Assembly: GCA_036023115.1 (NCBI GenBank)
Contig: JAYKKT010000074.1
Coordinates: 9,546,501 to 9,610,500 of the forward strand
DNA: 64,000 nt
Direction of reading: 5' to 3'
Source of the DNA: Brasenia schreberi
Lineage: Eukaryota > Streptophyta > Magnoliopsida > Nymphaeales > Cabombaceae
The position numbers and the translations under genes are program-made. The notes under the pieces were generated by a model. The model did no database searches. It had not been told where the DNA came from and saw only the letters and a program-made list of their open reading frames with translations. Position 1 is the first letter of the stretch. Each line of letters opens with the position of its first letter. Below, piece after piece: positions 22,501 to 34,631 of this stretch.

Positions 22501-25402
22501 TCCTACTGAAAATGAGCCATATATGAAGTTTTCTCTCATAAACTTGGTTTCACAGTTTAGAGATGTATTCACTGTCCCATATACCACTGGTGGATTCACT
22601 AACTTTAGAGAAGAATGCCTGGTCTTATTGGCATTTTCATTGCTTGAGCTTTCTACATGATAGGCATTATGGGTTCACTTCTGGAGAAGAAGTCATGATG
22701 ACTTAAGCCATCATGACTTAAGCCGTATCCTGTTACCTGAATTTCTTGGTTCTATGTTGGCTCTCAGTGTCCTGAATCCTTTGGTTGTGACCATTTATAG
22801 CTTGTCATTATATATGAGCATCATAAAGCCTGACTTCCTTTTGGGAACCAGAATGCTCAATCCTTGAACATTTAGTTTGGGCGGTATAAATTTGGACGAA
22901 TTTTAAATGATTCTTAAGATTATGTACATTTATGTGATGATCACCCATATAGTGGACTTGCTTGGTCAAGTGACCTTTTGTTTGTGAACTTTTGTCGAAC
23001 CGACACTTGTATTGAGTGTGTACTGGTCAATAAATTCAAGCACTTTTATTCCTGTATTAAATGAGTTGTCTTCATCGTGGTAGGGACATGTGTGCAACCT
23101 TCTCTACTTTCCCCCAACCCCTCATCCTATCCTTTTCCAACTAGTCGAGTCCAACAATGCTTCTTTGTTGCTATTGTTGTTCAACAGTTCTCAAGATTGT
23201 ATCATCAAAGTGTGGGAGACGAACCAGGGGAAGTTAGTTCGTGAACTAAAGGTTGGCAGGCTTTCTTGTCCTTCATGCATGTGTTTTGGCAACAGAGCCC
23301 AATTTCATCGTTGACAAAGGGAATGTTTTCTTTCCAGGGACATGGGCACTGGGTTAACACTCTTGCTCTTAACACAGAGTATGTTCTTCGTACAGGGGCC
23401 TTTGACCACACTGGAAAGCAGTATTCTTCTCCAGAAGAAATGAAGAAGGTGAAAATGCATTTGGTTTTAGATCCGGATCTCTCTTCCAAGTGTCTGCATT
23501 TCAGAAACTACAGTTTCTGAAAGGTTCTCGCTTTGCTTACCTGTTGTGCTTGAATTTTTCTTGTTCAGAAAAATCTTCTTAAATGTATTTTGTAGTGTTC
23601 TTGTTTTCTAAATAAGTTGGTTCTTTGATTCTTAGTTGGGCCATCATGATGGCCCAGTTTATGCTACAATTCCCCCTTCCTAAAACGTATGTGTAGTAGA
23701 ACAATCATATACATGATATGAAGAATTTTGTTCGCAAGTTACAATCTGTGGCAGTTTTTAATTAGGACACCCACTATATGATGTCTCACATTGAACTGAC
23801 TTGAAAGGAGCAACATCCTTTGACCTATATAAAATGTGTCAAGTGACAGAAAATCAGAGCTGCATCCAGTGATCTCTATGAAGTCTATCCGATCCCATTA
23901 CTCTGGCAATGCTGACCAGTTAGAAAAATTTTGTGCTTCAAGTAACATAACAATGTACAACAAGAATATTCATCCATAGGAGATATAATACTTTATGATA
24001 GAGAGAGAGAGGGAGACTTGGAGTTGGTCTCTACACGAGAAGAGAGCAGATAATCCCAGTTGATCTTCTGGCCCTTTTAAAATAGACTTGGAAATGAAGA
24101 CTTTTACAAACCTTACCTAGACATGAGGAAATCAAGAGTGCTAATATTAGAAAACTTGTACAGTGGCAGCACATTGACTCCAATTGGTTCTGTCATGCTA
24201 TCTATATCTTATGCACATTTGCTCTAACCGGTTCTAGCATGCTATCTATTTCATCTTTGCAGTTTCAAGTATGCATATGGAGAATTCATGATTATCTTCT
24301 AAGAATGTAACTTTTATACTTGTCTCTTGCATCTTTCCAGGTTGCCCTCGAAAGGTACAATGAGATGAAAAGAAATGTCCCTGAAAGATTAGTTTCTGGT
24401 TCAGATGACTTCACCATGTTCCTCTGGGAGCCTGCTATCAGCAAACATCCTAAAGCCCGAATGACGGGCCACCAACAAGTAGAATCATGCTTTATTCTTT
24501 AATCTTATTCAACTGTCCTTCACTTTCTTTCTCTATGTACTGCAAGTCACGTGCTGCACGAATTTATGTTATGCTTCCTGGAACATGTTTGAGCCACACA
24601 GCAATTGTCTCCTAGCTCATTCAGTGTGTATATGTTGTAGTCTTCTCTACATTGAAATATGAACAATGGACTGGCGGAAGTGCTAATGTTTGAAATTCTT
24701 TTGCAGCTTGTAAACCATGTTTGTTTCTCACCCGATGGACAATGGATCGGTAGTGCTTCTTTTGACAAGTCTGTTAAGCTGTGGAATGGTGCCACAGGAA
24801 ACTTTGTTACTGCATTTCGTGGGCATGTTGGGCCAGTATACCAAATAAGGTCTGCCTTACTCTGTTTGTGGAGTTGGCATATGCTGTTCTTTATTTGGGT
24901 AGTCCTGATCTGATGGTTTTACTTATTATTTACCTTATCTGACGCTCATTCTTCATTTGACTTTATGAATAGCTGGTCTGCTGATAGCCGGCTTTTGTTG
25001 AGCGGGAGCAAGGATTCAACGCTTAAGGTACAAGTCGCAAGGGCTAGTTTTTCCGTATTCCTGGGTAGTGGTCTCTTATGCTAATGGATGCATTCCTCTC
25101 TCTCTCTCTCTCTCTCTCTCTGACACTCTACAAAGACATATACACACATACGTGGAAATGATGCTGTCTAACTTCGGTTCTATAGGTTTGGGATATGCGC
25201 ACAAAGAAGCTAAAAACGGATCTTCCAGGTCACGCAGATGAGGTAATCATTTCTTTCACTCAGAACAAATGCTAAGCAGCTTGTCATCATTAGTTACGGT
25301 TCCGTGCCTACCAAATAGGTATTTGCTGTGGACTGGAGTCCGGATGGTGAGAAGGTCGCCTCTGGGGGCAAGGACAAGGCTATGAAGTTATGGATGAACT
25401 GA
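13551..25402 (+). CDS. NLE1: NLE (Notchless-type WD40, 60S ribosome biogenesis), exon 3 broken by a Copia insertion
   Basis: NLE is a nucleolar WD40 protein whose N-terminal ubiquitin-like domain docks on the AAA-ATPase Midasin (MDN1/Rea1) during pre-60S maturation. Exons read: 13551-13706, 14182-14263, 14417-14503 plus 19443-19445, 19592-19717, 20158-20285, 20424-20623, 23188-23251, 23338-23448, 24341-24478, 24707-24849, 24973-25027, 25186-25242, 25319-25402. All these introns are GT-AG. They sum to 1434 bp (477 residues), close to the Arabidopsis length. The NLE domain ([27 protein letters not shown]) is in exon 1. Eight WD-type repeats follow, such as [20 protein letters not shown] and the last, [20 protein letters not shown] Copia element splits exon 3 three bases before its donor. 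Reading on from exon 3 into the LTR gives Met-Leu-Met then TAA at 14512-14514. As drawn, the allele should be null. Confidence 0.93.
14499..14503. repeat. Target-site duplication of the Copia element, left copy
   Basis: CATTA directly precedes the 5' LTR and is repeated at 19438-19442 directly after the 3' LTR. Integrase of Ty1/copia elements typically makes 5-bp duplications. Its bases are codons of NLE exon 3 (Thr-Ile). Confidence 0.95.
14504..14878 (+). repeat. 5' LTR of the NLE Copia element
   Basis: Begins TGTTAATG and ends ATTCACA. A TATA box, CTATAAATAA, lies at 14686-14695. The U3 part (14529-14631) is built of palindromes: a 10-1-10 inverted repeat around 14531-14551 and a perfect 26-bp palindrome at 14606-14631. 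It contains four matches to the plant mitosis-specific activator consensus (YCYAACGGYY) at 14529-14538, 14542-14551 (minus), 14556-14565 and 14588-14597 (minus). Confidence 0.96.
14879..14890 (+). promoter_or_regulatory. Primer-binding site (initiator Met tRNA type)
   Basis: TGGTATCAGAGC follows the 5' LTR with no gap. This is the standard plant Copia site complementary to the 3' end of initiator methionine tRNA, where minus-strand DNA synthesis starts. Confidence 0.95.
14995..15636 (+). CDS. Copia gag, 5' part (frameshifted at the end)
   Basis: The likely start is the Met at 14995 ([20 protein letters not shown]); the open frame itself extends further up, into the primer-binding site. It carries the UBN2/gag-type helical domain: [20 protein letters not shown], then [16 protein letters not shown], then [20 protein letters not shown]. 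The frame departs from the family pattern near 15588-15595, where one base appears missing, and the continuation is found in the next frame from about 15591. The capsid part would package element RNA in the cytoplasm. Confidence 0.85.
   Translation: MEGKNESFRCILDPKSYQSWARTMKKYFLSKDFWDYIDGTIKEPILDIDGLDDDEIIKAHEKFKTDLKLWEKMNAKITWIICQNVDEKLRNRINAFENAFETWEYLKKLHSQDDFVFQIDLMERMIMLKQENLSIRDYHNAFSELWTQLRSFDKFGKLHKLDEFQEFLENQYFFLFMRGLRDEFENIRSSLIHRKPRPRGDTFLPILLWRKQD
15591..17858 (+). CDS. Copia zinc knuckle, protease, integrase and start of RT (broken frame)
   Basis: Open from 15591 to a stop at 17858. In order: CCHC knuckle [14 protein letters not shown] (about 15780-15820); aspartic protease core [14 protein letters not shown] (about 15970-16010); integrase zinc-binding region ([10 protein letters not shown], then CKDCLLGK); integrase catalytic core with [10 protein letters not shown], then RSDSGGEY, then [10 protein letters not shown], which supplies the D-D-E triad; then the RT start ([20 protein letters not shown]). 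An apparent extra A in the run at 17828-17837 shifts the frame and causes the stop just before the RT palm region. Confidence 0.9.
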   Translation, partial: RGYLLADLVMEETRLKNMHVAKEAVLAASRPGANLKTYKSPHTKNNEGTFKKPTGPWPNKDTICHYCKESGHIKTTCPLLRKRGGNVGTVEEGGVLPNNIKAYIEEIFKEKASISGNALSTSQGMSWFLDSGASFHMTHSEDSLVNSCETIGKHVFTADGTKLQIKKLGNLEKQDFKIQNVSFIPKLNLNLLSVAQICDNNCIITFSSQHCVVQDHLSKKVIGQGHRESGLYKMDYLVMPNSGFCNITQDARLWHKRLGHLNSQKMCNIPLMKSIREKNFECKDCLLGKMHHLPFGERNYVPKKAFDLIHSDVWGPAPIVSKGGLQYYVIFVDDFTRFTWIYLLKHKFEVFEKFVIFCNMIKNQFGATIKIFRSDSGGEYMSNEFHNFIETNGIIHQKSCTKTPQQNGLAERKHRHIIETCRTMLIASKVPKFLWAEATLTAIYLINRMPSSNLENTSPFEKLYNIPPYYERLRVFGCRCFVYTDKNDKLSPRAIECVFLGYGIDKKGYRCFDPIADKLYVSKDVKFFENDIYYESKSLENSEPFIPKDIFELEEDNDCDSVDHQDIQEDHVENNDVSHTTVDTRSIVEPFPSNYPRRPRTTHYAHTEPDITSFEPRASRPPQRFVSYESFEPQRRNLIATLRQVKEPRFYHQAKGIPEWEDAMKDELNALDKAQTWIVAPLPKDKKVIGCRWVYKIKTHSNGHIERYKARLVAKGYAQEYGIDYDETFAPVARMTTIRILITISAIKKMEYIPT
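18018..19049 (+). CDS. Copia RT (3' part) and RNase H
   Basis: Continues the polyprotein after a second compensating one-base change near 17979. It contains the RT catalytic box [29 protein letters not shown], and the RNase H domain ([20 protein letters not shown], then [11 protein letters not shown], then [12 protein letters not shown], then [12 protein letters not shown]). It ends at 19049, 13 bases before the 3' LTR, as usual for Copia. Between 17859 and 18017 the polyprotein is in another frame. Confidence 0.92.
   Translation: MHLHNFVTCYTDTALFVRKTQSGIVILLLYVDDMIITGSDEVGIAEVKLNLHHEFDMKDLGLLNYFLGIEITKNSCGYFMSQTKFANDIVERSGITDTKVVDTPEVLGTKLRSTDGEKLEDPTPYRQLIGALTYLTITRPDISHAVHTVSQFQQAPTSVHMSAVLRIIRYIRNTAHKGVLLTSSSSFDLSIYTDADWGGDVNNRHSTTGFCVFLGESLVSWKCKKQQKVSLSSTEAEYRAMATAAMEISWITSLLADMGVQVKHPAIMYCDNKSAMYIASNNTFHERTKHIEMDCHFVREECLNKKISLCYVTSEMQLADFFTKSLSASRFQFLLDKLSVYTP
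19051..19062 (+). promoter_or_regulatory. Polypurine tract of the NLE Copia element
   Basis: TTTGAGGGGGGG lies directly before the 3' LTR and is the expected primer site for plus-strand DNA synthesis. Confidence 0.9.
19063..19437 (+). repeat. 3' LTR of the NLE Copia element
   Basis: Also 375 bp and, read side by side, the same as the 5' LTR at every base. The target duplication CATTA follows at 19438-19442, then TTG and the GTATGT donor of NLE intron 3. Confidence 0.96.
20925..22445 (+). mobile_element. Decayed RTE LINE 3' fragment (copy 3) in NLE intron 6
   Basis: Starts within RT (GGATCAACTTTAAGTCCGTA, the GSTLSPYLF region), continues to about 21172, is interrupted by a hAT fragment, and resumes at about 21838 (AAAATTAAGATTGACACACG). 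It then runs to the family 3' end (CATGTAGCCGACCCCATCTA, then GGGAAAAAGCTTAG, then a degenerate TTG-rich tail) near 22445. It is 5'-truncated, as is common for LINE insertions, and its frames are broken. It is in the same orientation as NLE. Confidence 0.88.
21172..21837 (-). mobile_element. Decayed hAT transposase fragment nested in the LINE
   Basis: On the minus strand the readings [47 protein letters not shown] and WREIGCIIM correspond in order to parts of the intact transposase at 44.4-46.9 kb (FFPPSTTPGAQPGIRAAMA, LHDQADLAV, YQKLRGKILDQTVIEVQQYC, WKETGCTIMA). A segment with LRELWRE and CTCTCTCCAC words is internally duplicated. It is broken by stops and lacks most of the protein. Nested order: hAT in LINE in NLE intron. 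Confidence 0.85.
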
Positions 25403-28500
<3,098 letters not shown>

Positions 28501-28833
28501 ATCAAATCAAAATCTAGTATGACACTTTCAGACCCGAGTTCACGCACCATGCGAATCTCGTGCGGAGGCTATCGTCGTGCGGTTGGTGTCATGTGACGGG
28601 GTCCGGCCGATACGTGAGATGAGGGAGAAGTTGCAGACAAGGGTAGTTTTGGAAAAAGATAAAAACCAGGGTATCCTTGAAACGCCACCAGGACGGCGCT
28701 CTTTCTCTCTCATGGCTTCTTGTTCCTTCCTCCCTCTCAAGATTCTCGAACGAAATAAAGATTGATTCCCTGGCTTTGTTCGCACCCTGGAGGATAGGAA
28801 ACTTGTTCTTGATATTGGTCCCGCCTCCCAAAC

Positions 28834-31800
28834 ATGAACAACAATACCATCAACAATGGCAGGAGCAGCCATGGTAGTTGGTCCGGCGGCCAGGATATCG
28901 CGGCTGCAACGGTGGAACCACCCACGGCCGAGGAGGTCATCGAAAAGATTAAAGACGATGGAGACTTCGACCGCCTCCGTCGCAAGATCATCAACAAGCT
29001 CAGATCCAATGTAGGTCGTTCCTCTCGCTTCTGCTCTAAATCTTAGGTTCTTGATGAACTCGATCGATTTGGGGATTATGGTGGCCATCGTTTCTCTTGT
29101 TCTGTTTGATATGAAAAGGATTTCTTCCATCGTCTTTCTCCTTTTTTCTCGCTTGCTTTTATTGAAATTTCTGATTCGGCCAATGTGATGGTGCTACTTT
29201 GCGAGCTGTTGCTAAGTGCATTGAGTGATGAAATAGGAAATGGTCAAATCATGGTCTGGTTGGACTTTTTTCCTGGAAATGAGGATCTTATTCATGCCAT
29301 GATTTTAGGTGATGTACAACGTGCTACGGGAGGTTTTCTCAGAATATTGCGTGAATCGAAATGAGCACTTGTTCTAGAGTTCCTGCACAAACCAAATGCT
29401 ATAGCCTATGGGATGAAACGGAGCCTGCTCAATGTATTGTACATGAGAATGTTCACCAAATTCTAGGGTAATGAATATAGGTACCTTACCTAACCTAACC
29501 TAAATCTCTTCCCACATTAAGTGGGGTCTGCTAGAGGGTGCAGCACGAGGATTTTCTAGGAGGTTGCCTAACCTAGTACTATTCTTGCCCAAGCATGCAT
29601 AACCTCGGAACCCGGATGGGATCGGTGCATACATGCTGGAAATGTCGCACTCCTTATGCTTGACAAAGTTTTGTGACGGCAATCCTCCTTTATCCAGGCT
29701 TGGGCTGGCCATGCAAGGGTGATCCCTTACATGGGCGAAGTTAATGAATATAGATAATTGATTTGATATAAGAATATTTATCCTACTTATTGTTGATTGA
29801 TCAAGACGGTTTCCATGTCAATCTCCAGACTGGAGATTGGGCTCAGAATATAATGGTTATTTCTTTGTTTTCCTGATTAAAGCTTCCTTCGTACCTCTGA
29901 GGCGTTGCTGGCAATGTGTATCATTGGAGTGCACTCAGCTAGAAGCATCCACAAAATGTGAGGAGGTGAATTCTTTCCTTCAGATAGGTTTCCAAGTATT
30001 AAAATGTTTGCTTCTTTAAAGAATGATCGTTTCTGGCTCATAGGCAGATACTGTCTCTTGGAGTAAACTCGTGAACAGAGAAAAATAGAAGCCTGGGGCT
30101 GTGAATCAAGGAATCCAAGAGTGCATATTGTTAATGGAAAATGTGAAGCTGGTGGCACCACTTTCAGTGCCTTCATTGTGCTATGCTTTGAAAAAGACGG
30201 TAGAACCTGCCGTTCTGCTTACTAGGTTGTGAATGTATGCTACAGAAGCCCTCAGTGGCGGTTTTGAGAAATAGATGCATGAAGTGAACCAAAGTAATAA
30301 GCATCAGAGGAATTACAGAGAAGATAAAGGTTATCAAAACAGGGAATCATGGGGCCCAGTGTAGTAAAACTATTGCACCTTTGCCCTTTGTTATGTTTGT
30401 GCACTGTTTCTCAAAATTATATCTATTCTTTAACGGGTAAGTCAATGGTGCAACGCACATACTGTGTCACTTTTGGAATGTCCATATATTTCGAGTAGAT
30501 CTAACTTGTTGGTCCAAAGCATATTTCAGCAACCATGATAAATTGATATGTGGGTATATTACAGAGGAATCTCACAGTTACCAACTTGTGTTGTGACTTA
30601 ACCCCTAGCAGTACTATTTCTGTGGAAAGAGTCTTTTAATTAAATGATCCTCTGGGAAACCCTCAGAATTTGGTTATAACAACGACAAAATGCATGAGTA
30701 ATGGGATATTGCTTATAGATACCAAATTTGAGGTACACCTTGAATTCGTATCACTCTAGAATACTATATGAGTAGATATGGAGCATTAAATAGATCCTTT
30801 GGGAAGAGTTTTGACAGCACGGCAATGGGGTTCCAGAGAGCTGCTTCACAAAACATGGGCATCTTCGCTTAAGCTGGGTTGTTGTTATGGATTCAGAATG
30901 TCGATAATCGAACAGTAGTAGGCTCTCTGTAAGCAACAAGTGTACGAATTTAGGCTATGAAAGACCAAGAAAGATATTCAGAGATGAGCAGCCCTGCAGA
31001 TTATGGTTTAATGGTTGATCAGGAGTTTGAACAAGATTCTCTATTCTGTCAAATGTATCAGAATTGTAGACTGTCTGGATAAAGTTCCTATTTTTGTTAA
31101 TAAAAAATAATCCCCTAAAGGAACTCCAGTCTTTGTCATGTGGTCATGTATGCCACCCATTTTATGGAGTTTCAAGTAAGCAATATATAGGGCAAGTTTT
31201 TTTCATCACAAGTGTGGGGAGTAATCTGTGGCTTTGAAAATTAAATGTGAATCCACACCATGGGTTTTCATGTGATTTCAAATCATAGTTGAAGGGTTAA
31301 ATATTTTCAAGGTAGTGGAATCATAGGCTAACGTCTCATTCAAACTGTTCCACTTGACAGAATATGGGTCTTGTGAGTCGATGTTTCAGATAGCTCAAAG
31401 CAAAAATGCATGACTAAAATGCATGACTATCTTATGACTATGTGTAACAACGGTAAAAAATGGAGCATCATTGGCATAAAATGTCTTTTCCTTTGCAGTC
31501 TTCCATTTTTTAAATGCTGTTCTTGCTCAATATTCTTGTTTTTCTTTAGTTGCATAAAATGTCTTTTCCTTTCGTCTTGGTCACTGTTAGGAGAGTTTAA
31601 CAGAAGCGCACAACTGCATGAGGCGCAAGTGCAGGAGAGCAGTAACGCTAAATTATAAAAGGACTATGGTACGATCAGAATAAGTTATAGATACTATGAT
31701 TGCCGGGGCATTTGGTTGGTTTCCTTACAAATGGATTAGGAAGAAAGAAGAAGGGAGTTTGAAGGCTTTGTAATTTTCCTGTGTTGCTCACTGTGCAGGA

Positions 31801-32992
31801 AGCATTGAAAAGCAACATATGTTCTGCCGTCAAACAGTCAAAAGCACTCACCGTCACCGGTGCATCGAGGAATGTAAAACCACGGCAGTTGCTAGATATC
31901 ATCCATCAAGAAATCGGGTAAGTTGGTTTTCCCATTTATAACTACTCACTGGAGCAGTGTTCTGGTTGGAATTGATAGTGGATAAATTGGCTAGCCCAGA
32001 TGACTTTTACTCGAATCATCTTTGTTCCTATGTCATGAGGTTGTGTGTGAGCTATGGCAGTTTCAAGTCTTGGGTGCGAGGATGAGGCAACATATATGTA
32101 ATAACATATTCTATAATTGATAGCATCTCAAAACTAAAAGAAAATCAGTTTTCTAAATTATTGTTCACTAACAAGTAAATCAGTAAACATTATTTGAAGT
32201 GTCACTGTGTGCAGCAATATACTATATTTAAGTTGGTAATCTATAGTTAAGAGATACTCAAAATATTTGGTACCTAGTCAGACAATTACGAGTGTCAGAT
32301 GCCGAAATGTCTCGTACGGGTGCGCACTCAGAAGCGTCCATGTGACAGCTTTATTCCAGATGAATACATTTTGTGCATTCTTTTGCTGACTCTTCCTACG
32401 TCAATATCACAGAACTGAATTAATGGGCCAGATGTCAGATGCAGTGTGGGGGGTCATCAGATCGAAGGAAGAGATGGGAAGGGAGATTTCAGAGACAGTG
32501 GAAACGGTGTACAACAAGATGGTGAATGAAAGGAGAAAAGCACAAGAAACGGAAGGGGCACCTAGTAGCCATTCACCAGCCTTGACTGACCAGCAACCCA
32601 ATGGAAGGGGACCTAGCAGCAGTCCACTTTCTCTCGCAGCGTGTGACCAGCAGTCTGCTGGAAAAGAACCTAACAGTAGTCCGTCGCCCATGGCCACACA
32701 CGAGCAGCAAGCGACTGGAAAGCAACCAAGTAGCAGTCTCCCTGTATCTGATGACAGTTCGGCCAGTGGTCCTGAACGACGTAAAGCTTCTGTGTTATCT
32801 TTGACTAAACAAGATCAACCGTATAATCTGGAAGTGGTGGAGAACAGTGATCGGCCGTGCTCATCCCATGGAGTTCGGATATCAAGTGACGCCCAACCTA
32901 GTGAATTGGCAGGGTTTGCCCATCAGCATGTTCAAAGCCAGCAAGTGGATGACAATGATCTGGATCCAGAGGTGCCCCCAGGTTTTGGCTAA
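28834..32992 (+). CDS. Plant SHG1/BOD1-domain protein (COMPASS-associated Shg1-like)
   Basis: Three exons: 28834-29010, 31799-31917 and 32413-32992, joined by GT-AG introns in consistent phase, giving about 291 residues. Exon 1 reads AEEVIEKIKDDGDFDRLRRK (start of the SHG1/BOD1 helical domain). Exon 2 reads EALKSNICSAVKQSKAL, then RNVKPRQLLDIIHQEIG. Exon 3 begins with MGQMSDAVWGVIRSKEEMG and ISETVETVYNKM, then turns into a Ser/Pro/Gln-rich disordered tail with three loosely repeated SSPSP-type units, ending DPEVPPGFG. In yeast, Shg1 belongs to the Set1/COMPASS H3K4 methyltransferase complex; the plant role is inferred from the domain only. The family call is from memory of the domain pattern. 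Intron 1 holds a SINE. Confidence 0.8.
29469..29753 (-). mobile_element. SINE copy 3 with target duplication, in SHG1-like intron 1
   Basis: The inserted element is 29481-29741 (261 bp). It lies between perfect 12-bp direct repeats TAATGAATATAG at 29469-29480 and 29742-29753. On the minus strand the head reads GCCCATGTAAGGGATCACCC, then TTGCATGGCCAGCCCAAGCC, then GGATAAAGGAGGATTGCC, like the other copies. The tail is a variant, AGCAGACCCCACTTAATGTG followed by a (TTAGG)n-like end instead of (TTG)n. No open frame of note. Confidence 0.8.
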
Positions 32993-34110
32993 CATAATCT
33001 ATGTAATCGTTATGCATGGTTGTTGGACCTGTTATACGTACCGAAGGCTGCCATCAGAACTGGTTTGGCAGAAAATGGTACATTTTTGTGTCAAGCTAGA
33101 AGGGGCAAGTGTTAATAGTACAATGTTGTGCTCTCTTCCTGTATCTCTGCCGGAGCGTCATGTTTCTCTGCAGTAATGTGCATACTCTTAGAACTTGAGT
33201 TGTTTAAACTTCAAAGTGTCATTTATGTGATGATAACGTACCGTGATGAATTCTCTCCAGCTCTCTATATTGTTGCCTAGTTGTCCTGTTCGCAATTATA
33301 GCGCATTTCATGCACTGAATTAGACTTGGATCTGGTAGGGTTCAATGCGATGTAAATTCTGAAGGTAGAGGGTTGGCTCGCCCACACTAGGTCAGGAGTT
33401 CAATACCTGAGTGTGCATTTGGTAGGGGTATGCCTAACTCCAGCTTGCCTTTTCACATGAAAAAAAGAGAACCTTTGTGTAATGCAACTTGCTTTTGTGG
33501 CCTTGGCTTTCATCTGGTTTTTTCCTAGGACAGCTAGAGATTCCAAATTGGATCCTGGATCCAAACTTAACTTCGAGTTACCAAGTGCTGAGTGATCTTT
33601 GACCGGTAGAGTCACAGATCTTGCGTTCATGGTTGGCTGGTACATGGCCAGGCTGGGGACGAACCCAGGTAGGTCTAAGTCTAGTCTGGTTTGCCAGTTA
33701 GCCTGACCTAAAATCAATTTATTGGCTAATTGGCTTTTATGCCTCATTAATTTTCACATAATGGGAATTGATTATGGATTTACTAGAAGTACCTGACAGT
33801 GCAGCAACTGACTGCGCTTGTTCTTACGGAGCTCACCCACTAGGTAGGTCCATTGGAATGATTTGGGTAGGTCTAGGTCATCACCTAGTTTCATCCTGTT
33901 GAGAGCCCTACAATCAAGCGTCAAAATTTCCTGATTTGTCAAATTCAGTATCTGAAAGCCATATCTGGGCTAATTGGAGTTTATCAAGATTTTTATCCTC
34001 TGGAGGATATTTGACATCTGAGTCCAGTTAGAACGTCTTGCCAGTTGAGCTAACGCTCTGGGTGCAGTGCTTAGGCTAACTTTGAATCATTCCTTTTATC
34101 CTCCATGCAG
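32993..34110. other. SHG1-like 3' flank
   Basis: The first few hundred bases should be 3' UTR. Near 33375-33410 is a box-B-like CAGGAGTTCAATACCTGAG in a SINE-like context. No convincing gene is seen. Confidence 0.4.
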
Positions 34111-34368
34111 TTGTCATTTTCAAGCGTAGTAAATGCAAATGCAGCTTGCTGGTCGGTATCATCACGGCAGAGTTCGAAATCACATTCTAACCAATCATCT
34201 CCTGTTAATCCTTCTGAAGAATTTCCTACAGAATTCCCTAAAAGGATAAAGGGCATTTCTTCCATCTGCGGGGACACGGCAGACTTTATGAAATCTGAAT
34301 CAGATTATAACAATCTTGAATCTACAAGCTTGTTCAATGCACCTGGAAAAGATGCCATAGAAGTGTAG
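34111..34368 (+). other. Orphan exon-like open stretch, Ser-rich
   Basis: A pyrimidine-rich stretch ending CTCCATGCAG (a good splice acceptor) is followed by an uninterrupted reading of about 85 codons to a TAG at 34366-34368. The product is Ser/Asn/Pro-rich (SSRQSSKSHSNQSSPVNPSE, then EFPTEFPKRIKGISSICGD). It resembles a protein-coding terminal exon but matches no family I know. It could be an alternative last exon of the SHG1-like gene, whose main frame closes 1.1 kb earlier, or a remnant of a lost gene. Confidence 0.3.
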
Positions 34369-34631
34369 CGTAACAAGGACACATGCAGGACACGACTAAA
34401 ATTGCTCTTATTTTTACTAGAAGACTGATAAAATGAGTTTTACCAAAGAAAAATCGCTATGGCCTGTGAGGCACCGCCATAGCTTATAGCGGCAAACCCT
34501 TTGATTTGCACCAATCAAGCGCATAAATGCATTTATGAAGAATCATTATCTTCAAGGATTATGGACCATTTGCTTTTCAGAGCATTAAAAGACCCAGCAT
34601 TACTTTAAAAACATTTTCTGTATACCAAATA

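Noticed and set aside
28540..29130. A 196-codon minus-strand frame opposite SHG1-like exon 1
   Set aside because: The plus strand has the domain match and phase-consistent exons; the minus frame is a shadow in GC-rich exon sequence.
29481..29510. TTAGG-like repeats as an internal telomere sequence
   Set aside because: Plant telomeres use TTTAGGG. The repeats are short and lie exactly at the SINE 3' border, so they are its tail.
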